The notes under the pieces were generated by a model that made no database searches, had not been told where the DNA came from, and saw nothing but the letters and a program-made list of their open reading frames with translations. A program made the translations under genes and the position numbers. 64,000 nucleotides of DNA. It comes from JAJFUG01 sp964473155. Lineage in GTDB: Bacteria; Gemmatimonadota; Glassbacteria; GWA2-58-10. The stretch is taken from NCBI GenBank assembly GCA_964473155.1, contig CAYYNT010000010.1:29864-93863 (forward strand), given 5' to 3'. Position 1 is the stretch's first letter. The number at the start of each line of letters is the position of its first letter. Shown piece after piece: positions 6,451 to 16,700 of the stretch.

Positions 6451-9161
6451 TTGGCCTCCAGCCAGTTGTGCCCCACTCCCAGGTCCACCCGCACCGGCAC
6501 GTCCAGCTTCACCGCGTTCTCCATCAGCTCCCTCACGGCCTGCCCAACCTCCTCCGCCTGTGTCTCCGGGACATCGAACACCAGTTCATCGTGCACCTGA
6601 AGGATCATCCGCGCCTCGGGGAAGCGCCCGGTGAGCGCCTTGTCCACCTGGATCATCGCCACCTTGATCAGGTCCGCGGCCGAGCCCTGGATCGGCGTAT
6701 TGAGCGCCATGCGCTCGGCGTTCTCGCGTATCACCCGGTTGGCGCTGGTTATCTCCGGCAGGTTGCGCCGCCGCCCGAGGATGGTCTCGACCCAGCCACG
6801 CGCACGGGCCTGTTCTTTCTGTCGCTCGATGTACTCCCGGATGGAGGGGAAGCGCGCAAAGTAATCATCTATAAAGCTCTTCGCCTCGCGGAACGGTATT
6901 TTCAGTTCGTTGGACAGCCTGTGCGCGCCCATGCCGTACAGCACGCCGAAATTGATTGTCTTGGCCCGGCTGCGCTCCTGCACCCCCACCTGCTCCGGTT
7001 TCAGCCCGAACAGGCGGCTGGCGGTCTGGGTGTGGATATCAATCCCCTCAGTGAACGCCTCGATCATCACCTCATCCCCGGCAAGATGGGCCAGAATGCG
7101 CAGCTCGATCTGGCTGTAATCGGCGCTCAGCAGCACCCGTCCCGGCCCCGAGGGCACGAACGCGCGCCGGATCGTGCGCCCCTCCTCGGTGCGGATGGGG
7201 ATATTCTGAAGGTTGGGATTGCTGCTGGAAAGCCTCCCGGTTGCGGCCACCACCTGGTTGAACGAGGTGTGCACCCGCCCGGTGGCGGGGTTGATCTGGC
7301 GCGGCAGGGAATCCACATAGGTGGACTTGAGCTTGGCCAGCTCACGCAGCTCAAGGATCACGGCGGGAAGTTCGTGCTCCAGGCTCAGTTCCTCCAGCAC
7401 GCTGCTGTCGGTTGAAAACCCGGTCTTGCCCTTGGTCTTCTTGCCCGGCTCTATCCCCAGTTCCTCGAACAGGACCTGAGCAAGCTGACGGGTGCTGTTG
7501 ACATTGAACTCATGCCCGGCCAGGGCGTGGGCGCGGCGCTCCAGTTCACCCAGGCGCACCTCCCAGCCCGAGCTGAGTTTCTCGAGGAACGGCACGTCAA
7601 GAGCGACTCCGTTGGCCTCCATGCGCGCCAGCACGGTAATGAGCGGAAGCTCAACCTGACGGTAAAGCTCCAGCAGACGGCCCTCCCCGGTCAGGCGCTT
7701 CTCCAGCTCCAGGGCGGCGCACAGGGCCATGTCGGCATCCTCGGCCGAGTAGGCGCGGGCGGCATCCACCTCCACCTCGTTGAACAGCACCTGCTGCTTG
7801 CCCTGGCCTGTCACCTCGCCGTAGCTGATCATCCGGTGGTTGAACAGCCACCAGGCCAGCGAATCCAGGCCGTGCGAGCGCCGTCCGGGATCCAGAAGGT
7901 AGCTGGCTAACATCGGGTCGCCCACGATATTGCGCACCTTGATGCCGTAGCGCGAGAACACCAGCAGATCATACTTGATGTTCTGGCCGATGCAACCGAT
8001 TGTCTCGCTCTCCAGAAGCGGCTTGAGCAGCGCCAGCGCCCTTCCACGGTCCAGGTTCGGCCCGGTCCGGTGGGCCAGCGGGACATACCAGGCCAGCCCA
8101 GGCTCCCAGGCCAGCGAGACTCCAACCAGTTCGGCGCGCAACGGATCGAGGCTGGTGGTCTCCGTGTCCACGGCGAATACGCCCTTGGCGCGTATCCCGG
8201 CGGCCAGCTTTTCCAGTTCCTCCAGCGAGCCGACCAGGCGGTAGTCGCGCTCTTTCTCCACCGGCGCGGCTTCAACAGCCTTCTGCGGGCTGAACCCCAG
8301 GCCGAACTTCTCCCGCAGCTTGAATATCTCGTGACGGCGGAACAGCTCATCCAGAGCTTTGTCGTCCGGCGGGACCCGGCGCAACGACTCCAGTTCGATA
8401 TTCAACTCGAGGTCCGTGCGGATAGTGACCAGCTCGCGGGAGAGAATCGCCCCCTCCCGGCCCTCGATCAGCTTGTTGCGCACGCTCTCGGGCTTGACCT
8501 CCCCGATCCGTTCGTAGATTGCATCCAGCGAGCCGAACTCATCCAGCAGTTTGGTCGCGGTGACCTTGCCGATCCCGCGCACTCCGGGGACATTGTCCGA
8601 GGAGTCTCCGGTCAGGGAGAGAAAGTCGATAGTCTGCCCGGCCGCTACACCCAGGCGTTCGTGGGCGTTGGAACCGTCCACCCACTCGGCGTCCTCGCCC
8701 TGGGGATTGTACAGCTTAATTCCGGGTCCGATAAGCTGGTAGAAATCCTTGTCCCCTGAGACTATCACCGCCTCCATCCCGGACGCCGCTATCCGCCGGG
8801 CAAGCGTGCCGATCACGTCATCCGCCTCGAACCCGTCCAGCTCGCAGATGGGGATACGAAGGCCGCGTTCCAGAAGCTCACGCGCGTGCGGTATCTGGCT
8901 GCGCATTTCCTCGGGCATTTTTTCTCGCGTTGCCTTGTACTGCTCGAACATGCGGTGACGGAACGTGGGAGTGCGGCTGTCCAACACGAACGCCATGTAC
9001 TCGGGAGAGCATTTTTCGATCAGCTTGGCGAGTTGAAGCAGGAGGCCGAACAGCGCGCTGGTGTCCTCGCCGCGCGAGTTGCGCAGCGGATTGCGTATAA
9101 ACGCGAAATGCGCCCGGTACAGCATGGCGTAGCCATCGAGAAGAAAAATCTGTTTAGACAA
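6447..9161 (-). CDS. polA: DNA polymerase I
   Basis: Gap-filling and repair polymerase, 904 residues from a TTG start at 9161. GGAG lies eight bases upstream, and this start gives the typical N-terminus SKQIFLLDGYAMLYRAHF. The 5'-3' nuclease domain covers about 1-300. The 3'-5' proofreading domain follows and retains DTETTSLDP near residue 330, so it is probably active. Polymerase motifs are DYSQIELR (about 681), RSRAKTINFGVLYGMG (motif B) and QVHDELVF (about 855). A longer in-frame start at 9233 adds 24 poorly supported residues. The stop overlaps coaE by four bases. Confidence 0.97.
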   Translation of the reverse strand: MSKQIFLLDGYAMLYRAHFAFIRNPLRNSRGEDTSALFGLLLQLAKLIEKCSPEYMAFVLDSRTPTFRHRMFEQYKATREKMPEEMRSQIPHARELLERGLRIPICELDGFEADDVIGTLARRIAASGMEAVIVSGDKDFYQLIGPGIKLYNPQGEDAEWVDGSNAHERLGVAAGQTIDFLSLTGDSSDNVPGVRGIGKVTATKLLDEFGSLDAIYERIGEVKPESVRNKLIEGREGAILSRELVTIRTDLELNIELESLRRVPPDDKALDELFRRHEIFKLREKFGLGFSPQKAVEAAPVEKERDYRLVGSLEELEKLAAGIRAKGVFAVDTETTSLDPLRAELVGVSLAWEPGLAWYVPLAHRTGPNLDRGRALALLKPLLESETIGCIGQNIKYDLLVFSRYGIKVRNIVGDPMLASYLLDPGRRSHGLDSLAWWLFNHRMISYGEVTGQGKQQVLFNEVEVDAARAYSAEDADMALCAALELEKRLTGEGRLLELYRQVELPLITVLARMEANGVALDVPFLEKLSSGWEVRLGELERRAHALAGHEFNVNSTRQLAQVLFEELGIEPGKKTKGKTGFSTDSSVLEELSLEHELPAVILELRELAKLKSTYVDSLPRQINPATGRVHTSFNQVVAATGRLSSSNPNLQNIPIRTEEGRTIRRAFVPSGPGRVLLSADYSQIELRILAHLAGDEVMIEAFTEGIDIHTQTASRLFGLKPEQVGVQERSRAKTINFGVLYGMGAHRLSNELKIPFREAKSFIDDYFARFPSIREYIERQKEQARARGWVETILGRRRNLPEITSANRVIRENAERMALNTPIQGSAADLIKVAMIQVDKALTGRFPEARMILQVHDELVFDVPETQAEEVGQAVRELMENAVKLDVPVRVDLGVGHNWLEAK

Positions 9162-9529
9162 AATTGTAACTCCTGGGGCGCGTGGCGTGTCATATATCTG
9201 ATACCTGAATGATGCCGGATTCCGGGGTTGCAAGTCAAGTGTTTTCTGACTCCGGTTTCACGGCGCGGGCGGCGGGCGGCGGCGGGAAAAACATACCTGG
9301 ACAATGTCTCACTGCGCTTCCGCGTTTCTTGACTTGCCTGAATTGTCATAATAACTTGTTATTTTATACGGAACAGGATGATTTTATACCTGGCGGCCAT
9401 TCAAGCCTCTCTTCCGGCCGGGAGGCTTGAACACACGGCTGCTGGTGTGAAAAACAGAGAACAACCTGTTGCGTGGAAGTGTACAACCTGAAATCCTGCT
9501 GTTTTCCCTGTCTTCAAGCGGTCGGACCG
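9162..9529. other. divergent intergenic region polA/tonB
   Basis: About 370 bases separate the polA TTG from the tonB-like ATG. The region holds the candidate promoter at 9343-9370. An in-frame GTG at 9473 could extend the TonB-like protein by 19 residues but has no ribosome-binding site. Nothing else is recognisable. Confidence 0.5.
9343..9370 (+). promoter_or_regulatory. candidate promoter with inverted repeat before tonB operon
   Basis: TTGTCA (9343-9348) and TATACG (9365-9370) are separated by 16 bases. The spacer is filled by a perfect inverted repeat AATAAC-TT-GTTATT (9350-9363), where a repressor dimer could sit. The match to sigma-70 consensus is moderate and the assignment is by inspection only. 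Confidence 0.35.
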
Positions 9530-10495
9530 ATGAGCGCGTACAGTTACGGACATCCCAGGGGCATGGCGATCTCGGATGAGGTCAGCCTGACAAAAACCCT
9601 GATCGTTTCGGTTCTTCTGCATCTCCTGTTGCTGCTTATGCTGGGCCGGGGCATCAAGGCGCTTGACGAGGCCATGGCGGAGAAAGCGAAGGAACAGGCG
9701 GAGCAGCAACAGCAGCAGAACGACGTAACATTCGTTTTTGTGGACACACCGGAGGATGTGCAGGAAAGCCCGGTGCAGCAGGTGACGCCGTTTTTCTCGG
9801 ACAAGAACCTGGCTGCCGCGAACCCCTCGGCGCCGGAAAACATGGCTCTCGGCCAGCCCTACCAGGAGGGGCAGACCGAAGTTCCGAACATGCCAAGCCA
9901 GGCCCAGCCTCCCGGACAGCCGCAACCGCAGCCCGCGCCTCCCCGTCAGCAGGAACCCGAACGCACGCAGGAGAACCAGCCCGAGCCGGTCGAGGGGGGC
10001 GAGTCAAAACAGTTTGATGCCATGCGCCAGCTCGAGGCCATGAGCAGGCTTACGCCGCCCAAAAAGGAACAGCAGTTCCTTCCACCCGCCACGCCCTCCG
10101 GACCGAGCGGCGCGCCCTCCGAGCCTGAGGCCCCCCGTTTCGACAACCGGGACAGCCGGGCACAGTACGGGGCCGGGTTCTCCCTGAGCACATACAATTG
10201 GAACTGGGCCCCCTATCTCAAGGAACTGAAGAAAAAGATCGAGAGCAACATCTATCCGCCGCCGGCTTTTTACATGGGGCTGGCCCGCGGCCGCACATTC
10301 CTGCGGTTCAAGATCATGCCGGACGGCACGATCCGCGATTTCGAACTGATCGGCTATTCGGGGCATGAATCGCTCAAAAATACAAGCGTTACAGCCATCG
10401 AATCATCCCTGCCGTTCCTGCCGCTTCCCAGCGATTTCCCTGAGGAATACCTGGAACTGCGGGTCGGCTTTTATTACAATGAGAACATTCACTGA
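9530..10495 (+). CDS. TonB-like energy transducer
   Basis: A 321-residue periplasm-spanning protein. A single inner-membrane anchor lies near residues 21-42 (TLIVSVLLHLLLLLMLG). A Gln-rich stretch and a long Pro/Gln linker (PPGQPQPQPAPPRQQEPE) follow. The C-terminal TonB/TolA-like domain spans about 225-321, with YLKELKKKIESNIYPPP and RFKIMPDGTIRDFELIGYSGHESL. It should carry proton-motive energy from ExbB/ExbD to outer-membrane receptors. The next two genes encode those partners. TolA is an alternative; the Pro-rich linker and the 'MPDGTI' TonB_C pattern favour TonB. Confidence 0.85.
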   Translation: MSAYSYGHPRGMAISDEVSLTKTLIVSVLLHLLLLLMLGRGIKALDEAMAEKAKEQAEQQQQQNDVTFVFVDTPEDVQESPVQQVTPFFSDKNLAAANPSAPENMALGQPYQEGQTEVPNMPSQAQPPGQPQPQPAPPRQQEPERTQENQPEPVEGGESKQFDAMRQLEAMSRLTPPKKEQQFLPPATPSGPSGAPSEPEAPRFDNRDSRAQYGAGFSLSTYNWNWAPYLKELKKKIESNIYPPPAFYMGLARGRTFLRFKIMPDGTIRDFELIGYSGHESLKNTSVTAIESSLPFLPLPSDFPEEYLELRVGFYYNENIH

Positions 10496-10541
10496 CCGAA
10501 CCGTTTGATAATCTCGGGCGGAAGAGAGATCGGGAGAAAAG

Positions 10542-11189
10542 ATGCTGGAACTTTTCAATCAGGGCGGCATACTGATGTACCCGCTGGCGGCATGCTCCAT
10601 CGTGGCGCTGGCAATCATACTGGAACGGATGGTCAATCTGAGGCGGGTGAAAATAATCCGGCCCGAGATCATCAACGTTATCGATAATATCAAAGGCTCC
10701 GAGGACCTGGGCCTGGCCTACTCGATCTGCGAGAAGAACCCCGGACCGTTCTCCCAGATCGTGCTGACAGCGTTGGAGATGAAAGACCTGCCGAAGGAAG
10801 AAATCAAGGAGGCCATCGCCGACAGCGGCCGTCAGCAGACCCGCCAGCTCGAGCGCGGCCTGACGATTCTCGAAACCATCGCCGCCATCTCTCCCCTGTT
10901 AGGCATCCTTGGCACGGTGCTGGGCATGATTCAGGTCTTCCGCGACATCACCCAGTTCGGCATCGGCCAGGCCACGGCCCTGGCCAGCGGCATCCAGGTG
11001 GCCCTGATCACCACAGCCGCGGGGTTGATTATTTCGATCCCTGCCATTGTGGCCTATAATTATTACGCCAACCGGGTGGACGGTTACGTGCTGGAACTGG
11101 AGTACTGGGCCGGGGTGTTGATGAACAAGCTCCTGAGCTTCCGCCAGCAGAAACCGCGCGGTTCACAGATCAAACAGGCGGCGGACTGA
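10542..11189 (+). CDS. exbB: ExbB/TolQ-type proton channel subunit
   Basis: A 215-residue inner-membrane protein of the MotA/TolQ/ExbB family. An N-terminal helix (FNQGGILMYPLAACSIVALAI) is followed by a cytoplasmic loop. Two C-terminal helices carry the family core LETIAAISPLLGILGTVLGMI and GIQVALITTAAGLIISIP, including the conserved small-residue and Thr positions of the channel. The start at 10542 follows GGGAGAAA. It lies 46 bases after the TonB-like gene and its TGA overlaps the next ATG by one base. Confidence 0.93.
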   Translation: MLELFNQGGILMYPLAACSIVALAIILERMVNLRRVKIIRPEIINVIDNIKGSEDLGLAYSICEKNPGPFSQIVLTALEMKDLPKEEIKEAIADSGRQQTRQLERGLTILETIAAISPLLGILGTVLGMIQVFRDITQFGIGQATALASGIQVALITTAAGLIISIPAIVAYNYYANRVDGYVLELEYWAGVLMNKLLSFRQQKPRGSQIKQAAD

Positions 11190-11608
11190 TGCGATTCTCT
11201 GAGAAAAAACGCCGCAAGGCCGGGGTGAACAGCGTGCCGCTGATGGACGTGGTTTTTCTGCTGGTCATTTTCTTCGCCGTGACCGCCACGTTCATGGACC
11301 AGCCGGCAATAAAGCTCGACCTGCCGGAGGCCAGCGCCGAGCCGCTGAGACAGCAGCCTAAGGATATAATGACAGTCTACGTAAGCTCGGAGGGCCAGTT
11401 GTTTTATGGTGACAGGCTGATAAAGCTCGAGGACCTTCCGGACCTCCTCAAGGCCGGCCTGGCCGAGGGACGTCCCTCGCGCCTGACTATCAAGGCCGAC
11501 CGCGAGGTGATTCACGGCAAGGTGATCGAGGTGATGGACCTGGCCCGTCAGAACGGGATCGAGGTGGTGACTGTGGGCACGCAGAAAAAGGCCGCCGCGG
11601 GACAGTGA
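11189..11608 (+). CDS. exbD: ExbD/TolR-type biopolymer transport protein
   Basis: A 139-residue protein with one N-terminal membrane helix containing PLMDVVFLLVIFFAVTATF; the Asp of PLMDV is the conserved proton-carrying residue of ExbD/TolR. The periplasmic part follows, ending in a domain with YVSSEGQLFYGDRLIKLEDL and IKADREVIHGKVIEVMDLAR. It completes a TonB-ExbB-ExbD unit and is followed by a terminator, so the three genes form one operon. Confidence 0.93.
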   Translation: MRFSEKKRRKAGVNSVPLMDVVFLLVIFFAVTATFMDQPAIKLDLPEASAEPLRQQPKDIMTVYVSSEGQLFYGDRLIKLEDLPDLLKAGLAEGRPSRLTIKADREVIHGKVIEVMDLARQNGIEVVTVGTQKKAAAGQ

Positions 11609-11640
11609 AGGCGGTAAGTCAAAAAGCTGGATAAAACGAA

Positions 11641-11680
11641 CAGAGGGGCCGGCACGTAAGGGCGGCCCCTCTGTTATTAT
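11641..11680 (+). terminator. terminator after exbD
   Basis: A perfect 10-bp stem (CAGAGGGGCC at 11641-11650 with 11664-11673) has a 13-base loop and is followed by TTATTAT. It lies 32 bases after exbD and just before the convergent heparinase-like gene, so it may act both ways. Confidence 0.75.
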
Positions 11681-11689
11681 GCTTCCACC

Positions 11690-13621
11690 TCAGCGAAGCA
11701 TTCCGGGACCATCCTCACGGAAAGCCACACCGCGGTCTCCCACTCGCACCAGAATCTTGCCTCGCTCGATCCCGGCTGAACACTTGGCCGGAGTATCCAG
11801 ACTGTCGGCGATATCGAGCACATGGACAAACAGGTAATTCCGGTGATCGACGGCTGATGCTGTGACCTCCAACCGTCCCACACCCATATCGGCAAGGCCC
11901 TTCAGCGTGCCCACCGGTTCTACTTGCCGGCCGCCGGAAACAAACCCTTCCACCCAGTTTATTTTAGCCTCCCGCGGCAGAAGCGTGCTCACCACCACCC
12001 GCGCGCCCTCACGCTCCACGCTGTAACTATTTGCTGACGGGTCGAGATGCGGCATGACCGGACAGTGCCAGAGCACCCGTGGTTCAAGCTCATCCCGCCG
12101 GGTTCGCACGCGATCCAGGACCACCAGCCAGCGGTCGTCCAGGAACGCCAGTTCACGTGTTACGCGCTCCACCCGGCCGGGCGGGTAGGCGGCGGTCATA
12201 TCTCCTGCCACGTAAGCCAGTCCGGGTTCATCCAGATAATCCAGGATGTCGCCGGTTTCGGCCTGATGGTCAGCCTGGTACATCGCCAGACTGGAATCGT
12301 TCTGGCTGCTGAAAACCCTCTGTCCGCCCTCATCTCCCGGAATAGAGGGATCGACGATCAGGACTGTGTTGTGAGCCACGGTCCGGTGCCAGTATTCCCT
12401 GCGGAACGGCCCATCGAAAGTCAGGTAGCTGCCGCTGTCAATGAGGAGCGGAGCGCGGCGGTAAACATCCAGATGTCCCTGGTCGAAATGCCCGTGATCG
12501 TCGAAGTAATTCCCGCATTTGAAAAACACTGTCGTACCATTATCTGTCCAATCGCTTTTCCATACCAGCATGCCGGTCCCCTCGCGGCTGAAAAGCTGCC
12601 GCGCCGGCAAGGCAGTGTGGGAGACCGCGGGAGCTTCCGGATCGTAAAAAATGAAATAGGCATAAGCTGTGGGTTCCTCGGTCACCCGGCCCTGGTTCTG
12701 TTTCAGTATCAGGTTGAGGAAACCCTGGCCGGTCGAGTCACCGTAAGCCGTTGAACGCTCCGAAACAGCACGGAATGAATAGTTGTCGGACAGAAGGCTG
12801 TAACTGTCCCCAAAACGTAGATAGGAGCGGTTCGGGTAGCGGCCGTAGATCAGGAAACGGGTCTCCCGGCGGGCCCAGTCGCCCTGGGACTCGATCTCCT
12901 GCCAGAGATTTTCCCCGGTGGCGGAGCGCCAGGCGGTGATGAAATGCGCGGTGAGCCACATCGTATACTTGCGGCCGTAACCGAATCCGTTGTGAACCGT
13001 ACCGTCCTGCAGACGGCGGGCCGGAAAAAGCTTGTCGCGGAAGTAATCCCTGGCGAATGCGGCGTAGCGGGGGGCCTCGGGGTGGTGTCCGTACAGAGCG
13101 AGGCCGGCCAGGCCCGCCCCCATGGCCCAGCCATACATACGCGTGTGGAACACGTGCGCCCCGGAGCGGAGATCATGAATCAGGGTTTCCGCTCCATCAG
13201 CCAGGTTTTCAACCGCCCTGGCCCTGGCCTCCGGAGTAAAATCCGGGTCATCCCAGAGCCAGTCCAGGGCCAGGGCGGCCAGACCGACAAGTTCGCCCTG
13301 GGTGGTGGTGCCATCCATTTCAATCGGTTCCTGGAGACGGCGGATCGCTTCTCGGGCAGAGGCGCGATCTCCGGTTACAAGGCTGTACAACGCCAGGTCG
13401 GGAAGGGACCGATTGAGCCGTTCGAGCGCCTGGCGTGCATCCGGCCTGGAGGCGCGTTCTTTAACGGACTGCAGGGTCAGGCCATGTGCGCCCCAGGGAG
13501 ACGCTCGAAAAAAAAGGCGCGGATGGGATGGAAAGACCTCAATATCGGAACCATGGAGGGTGGAAATACCGAAGCACAGGACCAGGATGAGCCGTGTCAC
13601 AAAGGAATGAGAAATCATCAT
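11690..13621 (-). CDS. secreted heparinase II/III-family protein
   Basis: A 643-residue exported polysaccharide lyase candidate. The signal peptide starts at MMISHSFVTRLILVLCFG and ends near LHGS. An alpha-helical toroid domain (about 30-330) is followed by the beta-sandwich heparinase II/III C-terminal domain. That domain has DDHGHFDQGHLDVYRR near residue 370-385 and YWHRTVAHNTVLIVD, where the conserved His residues of the family sit. Members cleave uronate-containing glycans such as heparin, alginate or oligo-alginate; the actual substrate is not deducible. GGAGA precedes the ATG at 13621. It converges on exbD. Confidence 0.82.
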   Translation of the reverse strand: MMISHSFVTRLILVLCFGISTLHGSDIEVFPSHPRLFFRASPWGAHGLTLQSVKERASRPDARQALERLNRSLPDLALYSLVTGDRASAREAIRRLQEPIEMDGTTTQGELVGLAALALDWLWDDPDFTPEARARAVENLADGAETLIHDLRSGAHVFHTRMYGWAMGAGLAGLALYGHHPEAPRYAAFARDYFRDKLFPARRLQDGTVHNGFGYGRKYTMWLTAHFITAWRSATGENLWQEIESQGDWARRETRFLIYGRYPNRSYLRFGDSYSLLSDNYSFRAVSERSTAYGDSTGQGFLNLILKQNQGRVTEEPTAYAYFIFYDPEAPAVSHTALPARQLFSREGTGMLVWKSDWTDNGTTVFFKCGNYFDDHGHFDQGHLDVYRRAPLLIDSGSYLTFDGPFRREYWHRTVAHNTVLIVDPSIPGDEGGQRVFSSQNDSSLAMYQADHQAETGDILDYLDEPGLAYVAGDMTAAYPPGRVERVTRELAFLDDRWLVVLDRVRTRRDELEPRVLWHCPVMPHLDPSANSYSVEREGARVVVSTLLPREAKINWVEGFVSGGRQVEPVGTLKGLADMGVGRLEVTASAVDHRNYLFVHVLDIADSLDTPAKCSAGIERGKILVRVGDRGVAFREDGPGMLR

Positions 13622-13791
13622 CGCGTCTCCTGACTGTATTCTTTGTCAATTGTGAGTATGGCGTCGAGGCATTGCCGCTCGATATTTCCATTCTGTTGCT
13701 TACTCTTTTGATATACGCTTCCGTCAGGATTGTGAACGTGCATGAATCCGCGCTCAAAGTCAACGTTCTCCCGCCTCACGACCGGGCAGCT

Positions 13792-16700
13792 TTAATCCTT
13801 CTCCAGCAGCCGATGACGGCCGAGAAGCCGCGATGCCGGAGCTATCCGGCTCCAGGCGATGCCCGGACCGCCCTTGACCCTGTTCTCCCCTGCAGCAGTC
13901 GTATTCTCCGCTTTCTCTCCACGCAACAAAAGGGCCACCGCGCGCCGCGCCGCTTCCATACCCGGAGCGCGCACCTCGCGGTAACCTTTCGCCAGTTCGA
14001 CGCAGTTTATCGCCTCGACAAATGCCCGGTACGAGGGCCCCTCGCCGCTACGGGAGATAAACGGCTCAACCACCTGCGTCACGTACCAGCGGCCGAACTC
14101 CCGCTCCGCGGCGTGCCAGGCGGGCCACATGCGGCGCAGCCAGCGCAGATGGCGCATTATCCTGAGCTGCCAGTTGCGCGTGGTCAGCTTGAACCGGAAC
14201 TCCTGGCCGAACAGGGTGAGCTGCGGAGTGGTGAAATGCCGGTAACGGATGCGGTCGCCGCGGGCCGGATCGATGTCGAACTCCAGGCGGTCGCGTTCCA
14301 GCTTTCGCGCACTGGTCAGAAGGTGCGACACGTGGACCTCGTCCTTGACCGCCAGCGCCCGGTGCAGGTTGCGGATCAGATCGCGCGTGGCGCGGCGGCC
14401 CTCGGCCTCGCTGTCGGAACCATAAGCGCGATGGATCAGATCAAGATATTTCCGGGCCAGCGGCTCCCCTCCGTACTGCAAGACGTCCTCCAGACGGTGG
14501 GCCAGCCCGATCAGGTCGTCTTCCGGCAGATCAAGGCGCTGCCGTGCCTGCGCCATCAACTCCCCGAACAGCGCGGAGTTTTTCCGGCCCCCCGGATCGG
14601 CCGCGATCCAGCGGCTGATATCTTCCAGTTCCCGCTCCAGTGTGCGGATGTTTTCAGGCGGGGCCAGCGCGGCCTCACGATGCACAAGCTGACGGCCCAG
14701 GCGGAAAGCCAGGCCGTTCGTCTCCCGCTCATCCTGCGGCATGACCTCGGCCAGGGCGCGTTCGATGTTATTCAGGTCCAGCGGTATCCAGCCTTTCTGC
14801 CAGGCCGCGCCAAGAAGCACCGTGTTCAGGTAGCGGCTGTGCCCGGCGAACCTTTCGGCCACACTCCTGACATCCCGGCAGAACAGACCTCCCGGCCGAA
14901 CACAGGGTTCGATCTGCCCGGCCAGATCGCGCGGGTCGAAATCGCTCAGGCCCATGATCGACTCCAAAGTCTGGTTTCGGGCGTCGCTCACCACGGCGCA
15001 GGTGGACTCGCGCGAGCCGATGCTGATATGGTGGGCCGCATCCAGGGCGCGGGCTGTCTCCAGAATGTCCAGCCCGATAATAAGCTGCGTCCCGCCCTCC
15101 GGTATCAGCGGGCTTGTCTCTTTTCCGCGCGGCGAGAACACAACCACGCTCTTGACCGAGCCGTTGCGTATCGCCATGCCCTTGCGGTTGTGCAGGGTGA
15201 CCTCATAGCCTTGGTGCATCCCGGCGCGCGCCAGGACCGCGGTGACCGTGTTGGACCCCTGGCCGCCATAACCGCAGATATAGGAGCGCCAGGCGCTGTC
15301 CAGGGGCGGCAGGCTAACCTCCGGAAGCTTGTCGAAAGCAACGCTCTCGGTCCGCGAAGGCCTCGGCGCGCGGCGCGTGACTGTCATCTCCTCGAACGAG
15401 GGGCAGGCCTCCACCCGGTAGCAGGACCCGTCGCTCACGCAGACATTGGGATCGATCCGCACCTTGCGTCCCAGCACGGTCTCCGTGCGCTCCAAGCCCA
15501 GGCAGCCGGTCTTGCGCGTACACTCCAGGCAGTCCTCGCACACCTCCGGGGTAATATTTATGCGCCGCTCCTCCGGCAGGTAGCCGCGCCGCTTGATCAC
15601 CTCGCGCTGCAAGGCTTTCTTTATCCTGCCGGTCTTGATCGCGCAGGGTTTCTTCGCGATTATAACCTTGAGGCCGGGACGCAGAAGGTAATCCTCGGCC
15701 GTGCGGCGGTAGGCGTACTCATCCGATGGATCGACCGTGGCTACCGGAACCTCCGGCCCCACTATACCGCGCACCACACGCTCGATGTCCTGCGGGTTCA
15801 CTCCACGACCCAGAATGTCCGTGTCGTTGCCCGGAGTCGGGTGCTGTCCGGTCATGGCCGTGGTGTCGTTGTCCAGGATAAAAACGAGCACGTCCTGCCC
15901 ATGCCGCGCCAGGTCGCTGATACCGGCCATGCCGCCGTGGAAGAAAGTCGAATCTCCCAGCATCAGCACGCGCTTGTTTACCACGAACGGCTCCAGACCG
16001 GCGGCGGCCCCCAGGCTCTGCCCCATGGCCGACATGTCATGCATCAGGCGGCTGTCCCAGATGGCGTTGAACATGGAGTAGCAGCCGATATCTCCATGCA
16101 CGACCAGGTCAAGCGGATTGCCGCCGTGGCGGGCGCGCATGTAATCCGGACGGCTGACATCGGCGATTATGTCCATCAGCAGGTTGCCAGTGTCGCGGTG
16201 CGGGCAGCCCGCGCAGAAAGTGGCCGGGCGGGCCGGGCTGTCCACCCGGTAATCCGCTATTTCAGCCAGAACACACAACTGCCTGTCCACGGCCGTGACT
16301 GCTTCCGGGTATAATTCCCGCAGCACCGGACCCAGCACGCTGATTATCTGCGACGGCCCCAGTCCCCGGCTGGCCGGAAAGGCCTCACCGCCGTCCGGAC
16401 GGCGCTTGCCCCAGACCGGCAGGTGCGCAAGACGCTCCTCTCCGCCATTCAGAGCCAAGTCCCTCAGGATTACTTTTATCTGGTCCTCGACAAACGGTCC
16501 TTTTTCCTCCACGACAACCAGGCTCTCCACGCTGCGGGAGAACGCGGCCAGGATTTCGCTGTCCAAGGGCCAGACCAGGCCGAGCTTGAGCACCGGTATC
16601 CGCCCCGCCAGGCCAAGGGCATTCAGGGCATCCAGTACGTACAGATAGGAAACGCCGTGAGTCACCAGCCCCAGCGGAGCGCGCGCCCCGCCGGGCGGCG

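Noticed and set aside
9162..9233. Longer polA starting at 9233
   Set aside because: The extra 24 residues lack likeness to PolA, while the TTG at 9161 has a good ribosome-binding site and gives the normal N-terminus.
15420..15545. IOR ferredoxin-like cysteines missing the usual CxxCxxCxxxCP spacing
   Set aside because: The same altered Cys spacing is typical of the long fused indolepyruvate oxidoreductases, so it is not a defect in this copy.
13594..16314. 906-codon open frame on the plus strand
   Set aside because: It lies opposite the clear IOR gene; its translation has no family motif and arises from GC-rich codon bias.
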